The notes beneath the pieces were generated by a model, which saw nothing but the letters and a program-made list of their open reading frames with translations, searched no databases and was not told where the DNA came from. Below, piece by piece: positions 38,335 through 51,092 of a stretch of 64,000 nucleotides of DNA; the stretch's first letter is position 1; each line of letters starts with the position of its first letter. The translations under genes were made by a program, and so were the position numbers. Location: the NCBI GenBank assembly GCA_963942565.1, contig OZ012685.1, positions 1,787,595-1,851,594 of the forward strand. The letters are read 5' to 3'. Origin of the DNA: Maea johnstoni (taxonomy: Eukaryota > Annelida > Polychaeta > Spionida > Magelonidae).

Positions 38335-38910
38335 CGCGGGTGAAGCTAGTAAATCTCACCAGTAGGTCTTAGCGCGAACACTCGGAATGTGTTACCCGGT
38401 GTGGCCTCCCACCTCTTGGCACACAGTGCTGACACCTGGGAGTCAAGAGGTTAACTAGAGAAAACACTCGCGCTCGCTCAGCAGTAATTAGGTCGTTACT
38501 CCCAGACACCCACACCCGCTCGTCCTCAGTGAGCTAATCTACTCAAAAGCTCAACCTCCCAGTTATTTGTTGCCGTCGACAACCCCCTGCGTTCCGCCAT
38601 GTTTGATGAGTGCCCAAGTGCAAGTTACCATTCTGGTCAGTCTGCCGAGGAACAGACCTGATTAATCATTCAATCTAGCTGTCCAAGCCGATGCATACAA
38701 ACTGCGTGGAATTAGCGCGAACCTTAGCTATATCGTCATCACTTTCTCCTTTAATGCTTGAGCCTCTTACGGGACCCTATATCGGGACTGCCTGTTGCTT
38801 TGATCGCCCCATAACCTTGTCACTACGGCGATAAAGATACATCGCACCTCCCTGGATTAAGCTTGAGGGATTACCGCATTAATGCGCAGAGATTATATTG
38901 GGCAGCTTGC
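38335..38910. other. CG-rich complex block, candidate regulatory element
   Basis: About 30 CG dinucleotides lie in 575 bp, clearly denser than the surrounding AT-rich DNA. It includes ACACTCGCGCTCGCTCAGC, TAGCGCGAAC (twice) and ACTACGGCGATAAAG. GCAGTAATTAGGTCG is a homeodomain-type site, and CACCTG an E-box. CCTCTTGG...CAAGAGG forms an inverted pair near 38410-38450. No long frame exists on either strand. A CpG-bearing promoter or enhancer is the most natural reading, but no flanking exon was found. Confidence 0.3.
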
Positions 38911-39793
38911 TAGGCTTTATCTACAGTGCGATCAGAACCCTTTTGAGGTATAAATCTACACAGACATACAACCAGTGCATCAAAACAAGGCATCAGTTCT
39001 GCCTCAATCCTTTCGCATATGAAGTGAACAAATTCACGGTCCAAAAACTCTGAACCTATCTCACCCAATACAGTAATATGTGTAAACACTTTGGAGAGGG
39101 TATGATGAAAATAACAGGGACAAGAACTTGCAGTCAAATATTTCTCAAATATTGCTTTGACATCAAGATATTTCCATACCTGTCAGACAAAATGTATGTT
39201 CAGATGTAAATGGGTTAAAGTTTAAATAAAAAATTGACAGACTAATGTAGGGTATAATTACCATTCCATATCACCAATGGATTAAGACATGACCAATCAT
39301 GATTGATCTATGAAATATATCATCTAATTGCATTACCCAATTAGAAAATTTCCAAAAAATATCTTGCGACCACACCCAAGATATTTATCATATAGATACT
39401 TTAAGAAAGCGTAATCCTCCATGATTCATGTATATGTATTAGCTGAGCTCATACTGTAGATAGTAGTAGGTTCTTAAGACCACACAAACTGAAAGCGCAG
39501 AGCTGAGAGGATACAAAGCCATCCTGGTTTCCGTGTATAAGGCTTCAGTCTGCTTGACAAGTCATGTCTCAGCTCAGGCAAGCATAGGATTGGAAGACTT
39601 GGCTGACTGCTTCTGATTGGCTGAGCAGTTACACAATTCCTTTTCGGACCACTGGTCACCAGCAGGCACTACTACTCCCTAGGTGTGTATTTAGACTTAT
39701 GACTAGGATCACACAATTGGGTTGACTATATATAAATATAAATATATAAAGGAAAATAGATAAATGAATAAATATATATGTATATATATATAT
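38911..39793. other. No gene seen; possible MITE end at 39212
   Basis: Unique sequence. AAATGGGTTAA at 39208-39218 matches the right terminus of the piggyBac-like MITEs, and the preceding 90 bp loosely resemble that family in reverse, but no left end is visible. Confidence 0.3.
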
Positions 39794-40148
39794 CAGGGCC
39801 CGACGTTAACTTTTGCAGCGACTTGCCCCGTAGGGCAAGTGAGATTCAATTTTCACTTGCCCTACTCCCAACTTTCACTTGCCCTTGAAAAATTTGCATA
39901 TAATAATTATATAATATTTCATTTAAAACCAAGTAGAAAATGGTTCTGGCATGTGAAAGCATATATTTTCTAGGACAAGCTTGGATGGCAGACCATGAAA
40001 CTTGCACACATTCTCAAGAGTAAACCAGAATTATAAAACGTACTTTCCCAGTGGGGCAAGCAAGATGCAGTTTTCACTTGCCCCACAACTTTAATTTACA
40101 AATTCTACTTGCCCAGGGCAATGGGGCAAGCACCAATGTCGAGCCCTG
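39794..40148. mobile_element. hAT-like non-autonomous element, copy 2, in (TA)n
   Basis: The 355-bp unit CAGGGCCCGACGTTAAC...GTCGAGCCCTG is nearly identical along its length to 24232-24584, in the same orientation. It too is bounded by TA repeats on both sides (39770-39793 and 40149-40251). The two copies share the internal duplicated halves. Confidence 0.68.
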
Positions 40149-40253
<105 letters not shown>

Positions 40254-40471
40254 TATTGATCCATAAAACAAAAAAGTTTGCCAATGATGCCTTTCATTGC
40301 CAAAGAGTGCTATACTAGTATCACCTTTGATGTGAGAGTACTCACCTCAAACCACTTTAACAAGCCCACCTTCAAATTACAAAATCTGACAATAACATTC
40401 TTTTATCCGTGGATTTCTAATAAATACTGATGTTCAGACTACAGAAATTCTCAAAGATAACATTTTCTTAC

Positions 40472-40523
40472 CTGTTCTGTTCTTTATTGTGATGGACTTC
40501 AATGCAATACTTTCCAGCTGCCT
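40472..40523 (-). CDS. Candidate internal exon, 52 nt, unknown gene
   Basis: On the minus strand a strong polypyrimidine tract and acceptor (TTTCTTTTCTACTTCAG|AGG) is followed after 52 nt by a strong donor (AACAG|GTAAGAAAA). Two frames are open. One reads AAGKYCIEVHHNKEQNR (after two bases), the other RQLESIALKSITIKNRT; neither is recognised. The exon length is not a multiple of three. There are no neighbouring exons in view, so it may be a real small exon of a gene with long introns, a non-coding RNA exon, or chance. Confidence 0.28.
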
Positions 40524-42428
40524 CTGAAGTAGAAAAGAAAGAGAATATAAACATCATGTAACAAGAACCTTAAATGGGAGTTAACTGGTATCAAGAGTGC
40601 ACAACTGTTATGGGCTGGTAACTCTGAAATAAAACACATCACATTGAGTCGTATTTGAAATGTAGATAAAAAGTAATGTAATCCCCAACATTAACTCACC
40701 ATGAACTAAATATTCAATTAATATTTAGAGGAGGAACGTAGATCTGAACATAGCATATAACTCTCCTTTAGACGTTTTATGAATTCATGCTTTATAATCA
40801 AAATATATTTTAAAGTATCCCAGATCCAGACAACTCCCATAAAGAGATCTCCAGGCATGATTTGCTTAATACCTAAAGCACAGCTTTCTGCAGGTGATTC
40901 CCGTTTCGGAAAAGGCAGCTGTTTCAATTGTATGTATCAATCTCAAAAGCACTGGCGGAAATTCTATCTGATCCCCTCAGGGTAAAAATGGAAATGTACT
41001 GCATTTACACTCCATTAAATTTGAAATTTTCCCATCAACAAGAAAAAAAATCTTTAGAGATCAATACAACTGAAAAACAAATAATTCTAATTAATACATT
41101 CTTTCCCCTTTAACCATTCACTGTAACACACAATAAAACTCTGGCATCAATTCAGTATCAATTATCTGATGTGAAATGCTGGTAGACAATGTCAACATAA
41201 GTCATGTGTATAATTTCCTATTAGACGAACACAGACAGTTGAGGTATCAAGCTTTGACAATCCCTGACCAGGAACTTGTGCATCTGTAAGACAACAATAG
41301 TTGTGACTGGCCCAATCACAACAGGCGCACAAGGTCAAAGGTCACATGCGACTGACACGGGTGTAATCGTGTCTTTCTCTTGCAAGTTGCAATGATAGAT
41401 AATTAGATTATCTCACAATGGTAAATTTTGCTCTTCCATTATGGGCTAAATCCCGGTTCTCTACCCCCTTCTCAATGAGATTAAAGTCAGCCTGAGTATA
41501 CTAAATCTAGAGCATATTACATCTTTGGGTTTTGATTGGCTAAGATATTGATAAATGAACTTCTTTTGTAAATTTAAACTTTCATGCTCCAGAAATGACA
41601 AAAATGACATATAATGACAAAAAGATAATTTTCCTATTTATTATAATGATGCGAAATTCAGCACATTCACCCTTTGACTAGCAGTTCCTATATAAGTGTC
41701 AGACTGCATTGCTACACTTGTATGGTGCCCTTTTGCTTGGGCAGTTCCTAGTGTCAGAAGTGTTTATTCAGCACTGTGATAAGGGCTCAGTTAGAGTACA
41801 GTTCATTTATCATGAGCAGTTGGGAAGCCAGCGAGGAACTTGAGAGTAAATTAGCTTACCTGGCTGAGTGTAGCGTTGGAGCGCATGCAGTGCTCTGGCA
41901 TCACTGAGAATGATGGTATTTCTCTGAGAGCAGCTGTTATGATGTATGGGGGCTGCTCGCAATGCTCTCTCATCACTCACAGCTGCATGCGCATTATAGT
42001 TAACATAATATAAACTCATACGGCAAAATGGCCATCATCAGTGAGTGAGATTCTACATCCCAAGACATTACAGTTAACATTATATTAACTTGTATGGCGA
42101 AAGGGCCATGATCAACTTAGTGACTCTACACTCCAAACATTGAAGTTAACATAGTATATAACTCATACGGATCAAGTCCACCACCCAAAACATTACAGCT
42201 AACATTCTAAAAACCCATAGTGCTAATAGCCATGATCAGTTATACGTGCCTCCACAGAAAACAATAAAGGAAAGCTGCTATGAGTCAGGATTTCTGAAGT
42301 AAAATTGGCGTCTAATAACCCACTCATGCCATAGGACGTCCACCTAAATTACTATCACAGCGCTTGAAAATAACTTGGGAAATTAAGCTTCAGCCAGAAA
42401 AGAATGATGGTGCTCATGTGAGTTGAAG
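40524..42428. other. No gene seen
   Basis: AT-rich unique sequence. Short open frames have no recognisable features. A local similarity of AGCGTTGGAGCGCATGCAGTG and GGGGCTGCTCGCAATGCTC motifs at 41870-41980 was noted but not interpreted. Confidence 0.4.
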
Positions 42429-42430
42429 AT

Positions 42431-42890
42431 GTATTTGTTGAGGGGTGTTGTAATACATATAGCTATTCACAGACTGTAGCCAGATTGTGACAGTACATAG
42501 CGATTGTATGAGGAGGGAAAGAATGGTGTAGATTATGTGTATTTGTTGAGGGGTGTTGTAATACATATAGCTATTCACAGACTGTAGCCAGATTGTGACA
42601 GTACATAGCGATTGTATGAGGAGGGAAAGAATGGTGTAGATTATGTGTATTTGTTGAGGGGTGTTGTAATACATATAGCCATTTGCAGACTGTAGCCAGA
42701 TTATGACAGTACATACCGATTGTATGAGGAGGGAGAGAATGGTGTAGATTATGTGTATTTGTTGAGGGGTGTTGTATTACATATAGCCATTCGCAGACTG
42801 TAGCCAGATTATGACAGTACATAGTGGTTGTATGAGGAGGGAAAGAATGGTGTAGATTATGTGTATTTGTTGAGGGGTGCTGTGATATAT
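42431..42890. repeat. Minisatellite, 108-bp unit, about 4.3 copies
   Basis: GTATTTGTTGAGGGGTG starts at 42431, 42539, 42647, 42755 and 42863, an exact 108-bp period. The first two units are virtually identical. Later ones show substitutions such as AGCTATTCACAG to AGCCATTTGCAG. The open frames over it are repeat shadows. Confidence 0.95.
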
Positions 42891-42937
42891 GGCAGTCAGA
42901 GAGCAGTCATATCTCACAGCTGTTGCCTGAACAGTTA

Positions 42938-42953
42938 CACACACACACACACA
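42938..42953. repeat. Short (CA)n microsatellite
   Basis: About eight CA units just right of the 108-bp minisatellite. Confidence 0.85.
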
Positions 42954-43644
42954 ATAGGCTCATAACTACGATAAACCAATAGAAATCCCATATAAACTAT
43001 TAAAAGTGAGAGAAAAAATGCTTGCATATTGCATGGTAGGCCGTAAGTTTCTATATGTTCCAGCCTGGGAAAAGCTTAGAAAGATTGGGAAGGGTAATCA
43101 CACTGCCCTACAAATCCTGCAGCTGTTTCCCAAGGAAATATGAAGAACAACAATTCCTTGCCAAATATGACAATTTAAAGGAGAAATAGGGTAAACAGTA
43201 TTGCTACTTTGAAAAATATAGATGAAAAAACTGAAGATGGTTTCAGCAAGGAAAGAATTGCTGCAATATATACCTTATATTACAAAGCACACAGTGTTAA
43301 TATCTTGTACTACAAAGTTCCCTGAAGTAACTGTGAAATCTTTGTACTTGCTGGGATATCCTAGCATTCAAACAATCACCTAGCTGTTCCCGGAGACTGG
43401 TCCTACCACAATGTTGATCATCATAACAACTCTATTTCCAGACAAAATATTATCATATTGGCCTCAAACACAAATGTGGGAGGCAGGATATTTTTGTATA
43501 TCTTTTGGTGCAAAACCAGTGTTACCCAAAGCAGCGAAAGGAATTTGCTGAATATTATTTACAAATACTCTGTAGACGGATTATTTTTGCAGCCAAGTCT
43601 ACCATGCATGGAGTTGAGAAAGCATACATCTTTATCAAAATAAT
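42954..43644. other. No gene seen
   Basis: AT-rich unique sequence without recognisable content. Confidence 0.4.
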
Positions 43645-43824
43645 AAACCCATTAATGCTCACAGAAGCAAAAGGTAGCCTCATAATGTTGATGAAATCTT
43701 GCAGACAAAAGCGTAGTTAGGAAAATATTTGATGGAGAAATGCTTTGTAAAATCATTCTGAATTCTAAAATTATTGTCAAAAGTATTACAGATCCAGACA
43801 ACAATTAATAGAGGAGCTCATGGG
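43645..43824. mobile_element. piggyBac-like MITE, about 180 bp
   Basis: The left end is AACCCATTAATGCTC. The right end GAGCTCATGGG|TTAA is its approximate inverse. TTAA is intact on the right (43825-43828) and changed to ATAA on the left. The interior matches copies at 1388-1570 and 60690-60840 (GATGGAGAAATG, TTGTCAAAAG). CCC...GGG ends next to TTAA are the piggyBac signature. There is no coding capacity. Confidence 0.5.
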
Positions 43825-43834
43825 TTAATTCAGT

Positions 43835-45865
43835 CATTCTATAAATCATAGGCCTAATACAACTGACCTGCCAATATAAAAAGCCATGTATCTAAAGGTT
43901 TCATAGCACCCATAGGACCAGTATATTGTATAACTATAATTGGAGAGATGCGGGCCAGGTTACAGCTAGTGAATTCAGTCCTCTGCTTTCAAGGCGTCAA
44001 GGTTCTACTCAGATATCATTCCCCATGAGAAACGAATAAGGGCTTTTCTCGCTGTTTCCTACCAATTCATAGTAATTGTCACATGCCTGGGGGAGTGCTC
44101 TGTAATCTTTAGATTCCCTCTGTTTATATTGGCATGTCAGCTCTAAGGACAACTTATTCTAAAAATAAAAAGAACCAAGTGACCTATCCATAGTGACTTA
44201 ATTATACTTGGTTGTCTTTTCAGCCTTAAAGCATACATCAAAATTCAAGAAGCAGCTGTTAACCTGTTGGCACTACATTGAAATCATATCTGTTTGGATT
44301 TTCCTTAAGGATTCATATCAACTATTTCATGCAAATTAAAAACACACCTTTAAATAAACTCAAGATAAATGAAGTTTTAGAAAACAAAAGGTCAAGTAAC
44401 AATATCTTTCCCTTTGGCTTAACGTTAAATTGGCTATATTGGCTAAGTAGTCTACCTGACCTGATAGGTTTATTGCTTTTGAGTCTATTTGACATATGTG
44501 AAATATTCTTAGTTACAATATCATTAGAAGTCAAGCATAAAAGGCTTATGACAAACTATTGTAATATTGATGACTGCAAATAATCTTATTATTAATTTGA
44601 ACTTTCTTTAAGAATTTCAATGTTTTCTTTCAATATTATTATTTATTGCCCATTTTTTAAACTTCTAGGGAACTACGAGTAGAATTGAATCACCCTTATA
44701 ATCAATCAATTAGATACTATGATTATGATTAAATGTGATGTTAAATATCACTATTTAATGCACCATTAAGACCTCAAGAAAAAATCTATATGTCACCCTC
44801 CCATTTCCCAGGCATGGAGATAAATTTCCCACATATGCCATGTTGAAAGATGCCGCCATTCTCAAAAAAAACTCTAGTAGACTACATGATAACGAAAGCC
44901 AAGCAATCCTCCCACTCATGTTTGTGCTGACTTCCAGTAAATGTTAGGTCAGGATTCCTGCCATGGTGAGGTGAGAAGACTGACTGTCTGATCATGAGGT
45001 GCTAACCTGCCACTTCTGCTGGTATGTAATAAAGCTGTCACAACATGTCAAATGCTAAATGTACGTCAATAAAAAACATCTGTTAATGAAAGTGCGATCG
45101 CATACAAGAAAACAAATCACCTGCCATCTGGACCTGTTGATTGAGTAAAATGATGTGATGTTATGAATGACCTATAGTTCAAGGCACCGCATGTTTTTAA
45201 AGCATGGCTTTATTCAATGTAGACTGGCATGAAATAATATATATCAAAAGACTCCACACAGGAATGGAAAGGAACATTTTTTATGGCCACTTTTCCTGAT
45301 ATTCTTAGCTAAATTGTGATAGCTTGTAGCTGGGAAAAAAGCATCAACTAACTTCAACTATCATTAAAAGTTCACTTTTATTCTAACATTGTTATAAAAA
45401 GCATGATATCAATTTCCTGTACTGAATAACCTTGTTGAGCAAGTATCTGAATTATTTTTCTGGAAGACATATATCTAACGTCTAGATGATGTAAATGAAT
45501 ATCATTAAGGACATCAGAAAAATATCATTAGAGTAATACACATGATACTCTTTATTCACAAATCCCCTACTTAGATGGGCATGAGATTCTTTTAGTAAGT
45601 GGCTGTATTTCACACATTTTCCTGGTGCAGACATTCCTTGGAAAAGCATTTGGTGCCTCAGGAAGTCTAAAAAAACACCTGCCCGTTAGCCAGAGGCTAC
45701 TTGAAGTTGAGTGGGGCCTCGAGAATACCTTACTTAAAATAGCCTTGCTGTTGGCTAATTGCTCAAAATAAACTCTATTTGATGTGAATACTGCAGGTGT
45801 GTGATTAATGGTGTTGACCATGCAATGCTGATGCCTGAGACTCCCACACAACTAACATTAATTTG
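43835..45865. other. No gene seen; weak tRNA-like segment at 43940-44010
   Basis: AT-rich unique sequence. At 43940-44010, GTTACAGCTAGTGAATTC and, about 40 bp on, AAGGTTCTACTC loosely resemble A and B boxes of a tRNA-derived SINE, but no second copy supports it. Nothing else is recognisable. Confidence 0.35.
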
Positions 45866-45870
45866 CTTCA

Positions 45871-45912
45871 TTCTGTCTGTCTGTCTCTCTCTGTCTCTCT
45901 GTCTCTCTCTGC
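45871..45912. repeat. (CTGT)n/(CT)n microsatellite
   Basis: CTGTCTGTCTGT followed by CTCTCTGTCTCT-type repeats. Confidence 0.85.
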
Positions 45913-46119
45913 CAACCTCTATTTCGTATAGATACTCATACTTTCCTGGAACCTTAATGCCTTTAAAACTGTAAGATGAGTAATTAATTCAACACAAATC
46001 TCACTTTTCAGAATGACAGAGATTTCTGAAAAAAAAAAGTATGCAAAATGTCAGATTTCCTAGAAAGTCTTAGCTAGGTTTATTAAAGTATGTTGTTACG
46101 TGAAAAAAACTCCTAAAGA

Positions 46120-46480
46120 GACTGTAGCAGACAATGGCAGTAGTCGTGCCTCAGCATCTCAGCAGCAGCGGAGGCGGATTAGGCACTCAGAGACACAGTG
46201 TCTGATGGGGGCCCATTAATTGGTCGGAGAGCCGGCACTCTGTGACATAAGTAAACTAATAGCCAGCATTGTGTCTTATTAGCCGCAGTCTCCGACACGA
46301 CTGCAGGAAGGAAACCAATAACACGGCGTGCAGGCTTTGTTTACACAGAGGACTCATTGGAATGTCTCTTTTTCATCTCTACGAAACACGAGTGCTGGTA
46401 TTAAGGCGACTCAGGTACCCCCATCAATTACCGCACGTAGCAACAACTCCAGGCAGATCATCATTATTGCAGGATGGGAT
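46120..46480. other. Complex block, candidate regulatory element
   Basis: GC-richer unique island with CCCATTAATTGG (homeodomain-type palindrome), GTAAACTAATAG and TTTGTTTACAC (forkhead-type motifs), and several CG dinucleotides. The frame at 46269-46514 (plus) has no recognisable product. It shares motif order with 36160-36215. Confidence 0.28.
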
Positions 46481-46795
46481 TAAGGAGAGGGGGGTGGGGG
46501 ATCAAGGGGTATAAGCACACAACCCAGGGGTCTACAACTGTTGCATTGTCACACCATCATAAGACAGAGGCCTTAGAACGTGCGACAAGACAAACCATCT
46601 AATCACTGCTCAATTCAGGAAATTTTCAGGAAATTTGACCAATGTGCATTTTTAGATACAGGTTTAACTTAGAAAACATGTAAATTTGACAGCCATTGAA
46701 TATAGGCAAATGCAAATTATTCTGGGGAAATGAATCATGAAATCTAATTGTCCGAACTTGCAAATGAATAATGAATTATACTGGTCTACCCTAGG

Positions 46796-47180
46796 GGTCA
46801 GTTGGCTTGTGTCTGGACATCAGTAGAATGCCCGATCCTCCCACAGTGACCATAGGACACAAGCATACAGTAGTTCCTACTAGTAAATTTCCCAGTGGTC
46901 AGTTGGCTTGTGTCTGGACATCAGTAGAATGCTTGATACTCCCACAGTGACCATAGGACACAAGCATACAGTAGTTCCTACTAGTAAATTTCCCAGTGGT
47001 CAGTTGGCTTGTGTCTGGACATCAGTAGAATGCTTGATACTCCCACAGTGACCATAGGACACAAGCATACAGTAGTTCCTACTAGTACATTTCCCAGTGG
47101 TCAGTTTGCTTGTGTCTGGACATCAGTAGAATGCTTGATACTCCCACAGTGACCACAGTGACCATAGAACACAATCATCA
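46796..47180. repeat. Minisatellite, 101-bp unit, about 3.8 copies
   Basis: GGTCAGTTGGCTTGTGTCTG starts at 46796, 46897 and 46998, with a GGTCAGTTTGC variant at 47099: an exact 101-bp period. The last unit has a short internal duplication of ACAGTGACC and then decays. Confidence 0.95.
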
Positions 47181-47349
47181 ATAAATTAGTCACATAATCT
47201 TCTGGTCAGCACAGGCACCTGTTACCCTCTGGCCAGAGACTCTACATAACAGACATTGGCAGATTATCTAAATAGCCTTTCATTCTGTATCTAATTGTAG
47301 CAACAGCCGCATGAGGATACTGCGGCGAAAAGGAAAGCAGAATTGACAA

Positions 47350-47625
47350 ACTACTAAGTACTACATATACTATTACTTAACTACTACTACTAATGCTACT
47401 GCTACTACTACTATTACTACTACTAATGCTACTGCTACTATTACTACTACTAATGCTACTGCTACTACTGCCACTGCTACTTCTACTACTACTACTACTA
47501 CTACTACTGCTACTGCTACTGCTACTACTACTACTACTACTACTACTACTGCTACTAATACTGCTACTACTACTGCTACTACTACTACTGCTACTGCTAC
47601 TACTACTACTACTACTACCGCTACT

Positions 47626-47670
<45 letters not shown>

Positions 47671-47852
47671 GCTACTACTACTACTGCTACTGCTACTGCT
47701 ACTGCTACTACTACTACTACTACTGCTACTGCTACTGCTACTGCTACTGCTACTACTACTACTACTACTGCTACTGCTACGGCTGCCACTACCACTACTA
47801 TTGCTACTACCACTACTCCTAGCTACTACTACTACTACTACTACTACTGCCA

Positions 47853-47922
<70 letters not shown>

Positions 47923-47996
47923 AACTACTACTACTACTACTATTATTACTACTATTACTACTACCACTACTTCTACTACTACCACTACTACTACTT

Positions 47997-48039
<43 letters not shown>

Positions 48040-48041
48040 CG

Positions 48042-48081
<40 letters not shown>

Positions 48082-48086
48082 CGCTA

Positions 48087-48168
<82 letters not shown>

Positions 48169-48218
48169 AACTGCTACAACCACTACTACAACCACTACTA
48201 CTATTATTAATACCACTC

Positions 48219-48272
<54 letters not shown>

Positions 48273-48319
48273 ATAATAATACTGATACCAACACCACCAC
48301 CACAACCCCCAACACTACA

Positions 48320-48388
<69 letters not shown>

Positions 48389-48418
48389 GCTGCTACTACT
48401 ACTATCACTACCACTACT
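47350..48418. repeat. (ACT)n microsatellite tract, about 1.07 kb
   Basis: Long imperfect ACT/CTA tract. GCT interruptions are frequent in the left part (47390-47820) and nearly absent to the right, where TAT, ACC and AAC variants replace them. Open frames of poly-Leu, poly-Thr, poly-Val and poly-Ser on both strands are artefacts of the repeat. Confidence 0.97.
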
Positions 48419-48424
48419 CTAACT

Positions 48425-48760
48425 AGATGACTGCACATCAAATCAAGGCTGGTATTTATGACATCTGTGGAGAGGCCCACATTCTGATCATGACTTCCCT
48501 CACAATAACCCAGCCCGAGCCTTACATCCAGCATTTGCACAAACTGGGCCTGTATTTATTGCCACCATTACGGCCCCTCGCTGCACCAGAGTAGCCCAAA
48601 GTAGCGAACCTCCAACATAAATCCACAAATAAACCAGCATCTCTAGATTGGGCTAATAGTGCTGTCATGCTGCGGGTAATAACACACACAGACAGACATC
48701 TACTCGCCCAGGCACGAACACCTTCATAAAACAACAACGCAACATGAACACTAATCATTT
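48425..48760. other. Complex block, candidate regulatory element
   Basis: Unique, GC-richer sequence directly after the ACT tract, with GGGCCTGTATTTATTGCC (Hox/Cdx-type site) and ATTACGGCCCCTCGC. Frames are short and unrecognised. Confidence 0.22.
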
Positions 48761-49375
48761 TACACTAATATACACTACCAGAACACATACATCTTTAAAA
48801 CCAGGTGGGAATATATGCCTTCACCATTAATACAGCAAAATAAACACTTCTTTTATACTAAATAAACGCTACCAGAACAACTACATCTTTACACCAGGCG
48901 AGAATAAGTATATTCACTAAGACAAATCAATTAACATTCTTTTTCCACAACTAAACATGCATCCTTTATATCATGCAGAAATAACATTACCAAATAACAG
49001 ACAACTGTAAGGTACACTTCTTATACACTCCAAAGCATTATCAGAACACAGATATTTCTAACATCTGTAAACAGACTAAAGAAGGAATTTCTATGCAAGA
49101 TATTCTTATTATGACATCCCAATTCCTAAAACCTCTTCTGACCAAGAATAGGTTAAACACAATATTTGGTAAGATAATTGTTATGACTCCCGGCCTTCAA
49201 CAAATCCTATTACAGCTAATACACACTGCGAATCCTGACGAGCCAGGCTGAAATCTGATGTCCTTATAAACCACAAGCTTCAGGCCACAGCCGTGAGTAA
49301 TTGGCTTAAAATCAATTAAACCTCAAGTCGTGGCAGTTTTATTGTTAGACGTAATTAACACAATCATAAATTGCA
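48761..49375. other. No gene seen
   Basis: AT-rich unique sequence. CTACCAGAACA/CACTACCAGAACAC and ACATCTTTA recur at 48774 and 48867, a weak local duplication. Confidence 0.35.
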
Positions 49376-49379
49376 TCAA

Positions 49380-49690
49380 GAAATGGGCAAATAACTGATA
49401 GAACTAATGGGAGAAGGAGCTGATGGAATCTTGAACCAATGTGGAGAGAAGGGGTGGATAACAGATTGGACTAATGGGAGAGGGGGGGGGGGGGTTTGTG
49501 GATGACGGATTGACTTTAAATGGGAGAAGTTGGGGGTATAACATATTGATAACAAATCAACCACAAATGGGAGAGGGAGAGATGGATGACAGATTGGTTT
49601 TAAATTGTGAAGGAAGGAGTAAGAGCTTATTGAGCTTCAAAGGGCGACATTTTCAGTTTAAAATGGGGTAATAGGTGGATGTAAAAGATT
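49380..49690. repeat. Degenerate tandem repeat, units of about 45-50 bp
   Basis: The theme GATGACAGATTG...TAAATGGGAGA recurs with drift around 49390, 49455, 49500, 49540, 49585 and 49670, and includes a G14 run at about 49482-49495. Boundaries are vague. Confidence 0.45.
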
Positions 49691-50160
49691 GAGATGAAAT
49701 GGAAGAAAGCTGTGCACCATCAAAGATATATTGCCCACAACATTACACCCACACACACTCCACACACACATTAAAACACACCAATGTTTGTGAGGACAAA
49801 GATACAACCGAAGTAACTTATTTTGCTAGTAGATTATGATTATATATGAAGGTATTATAAGTCCCGACTGCCCTGCATGCAGCATGCCTTTATGTATTTA
49901 GTATTTATTGGGAGGACGTGGGAGTATGGGGGATTCTCAGGCTATAAGAAATATGTGTAATGGAAATTGATACCACAGGCAAAATGGATGTATGAAATAA
50001 TTCAACTGAGAGATCTCCAAGCTAGTTTTCCCTGCAATGATATTACCACAAACAAAGCTTATCTAATAAAAATATAATAATGAAATGCATATCTTCTATC
50101 CTAAATGTATACCTGGTGTTTATTAAGAGCTTCTCAAGAACACACATACAGAAATAACAT
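49691..50160. other. No gene seen
   Basis: AT-rich unique sequence with a short CA-rich run at 49745-49785. Confidence 0.4.
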
Positions 50161-50162
50161 GG

Positions 50163-50295
<133 letters not shown>

Positions 50296-50514
50296 GAGGT
50301 GGGAACAGTTGGTATAGAGTAGTAATACAGAGAACATCATCAGGCATGTATGCAACTCGGGCAAAGTGATAGTTTCCAGTGATCACCTACACCCTAAAAA
50401 CACCCCACCCCCACCCCCTCTCCTCATCAATATCTTTATATTCAGGCATGCAAGGAACATGCCAATTATTTGTGGAAGGCAGTGACTTCCCTGTGGAACT
50501 CTGGTGTTCCACTC

Positions 50515-50556
50515 TAATTAGGGTGATAAGGAAACTATTTCAGCTTACCCTAATTA
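50515..50556. promoter_or_regulatory. Inverted pair of homeodomain-type sites
   Basis: TAATTAGGGT (50515-50524) and its exact inverse ACCCTAATTA (50547-50556) are separated by 22 bp, inside a small complex block (50460-50600). TAATTA is a core bound by many homeodomain proteins; a symmetric pair would suit paired or dimeric binding. Function is inferred only. Confidence 0.28.
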
Positions 50557-50600
50557 CAGGCTGCAGTTCTCCCTCCAGGTGGCTAATCAAATGAAAAATC

Positions 50601-51090
50601 ATTTAAAATCTTGCAATTGCTATCGGGTGAGTTCTAAAGGTGAGAACCTAGTACTCCAATATCAACAACTGGCTAGTCATGACCTCATCCTAATACGGCA
50701 TCAAAAATGAAGATAAATGAAATTCTTAAAACATGTTATTTGTTCCATAAACCTTGGCCAGAATCGTGCCCAGTCCAGATTTAAAAAAACTGATATAAAT
50801 ACAAATGCCTCGAGGAACACAATACATTGATTTTACAAAGAATTTGATGCATAAAATCCATAAATCTGTGAAATAGTAATCAAATACATACATTTATTGC
50901 CTATGCAATTCTGGCATATCTTAATAAGTATCAATTAGACTGTAAATTGTGGTAGGATCAAGCTACCAATGATGCTAATGCCTACCTCCATGGCATTCCT
51001 AAAGATCTAAAGACAAACTAATAAATGACTGGCTCCCATAGGGTCCTATATGTCCTGTAATACTAACCAGAGTGGTCACAGCCAGTATCT
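50601..51090. other. No gene seen
   Basis: AT-rich unique sequence. Confidence 0.4.
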
Positions 51091-51092
51091 GA

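Noticed and set aside
43940-44010. tRNA-like A and B boxes
   Set aside because: The match is loose, with no second copy, no cloverleaf and no tail; it was noted only inside the region entry.
47377-48540. Long frames of poly-Val, poly-Ser, poly-Leu and poly-Thr
   Set aside because: They are translations of the ACT microsatellite.
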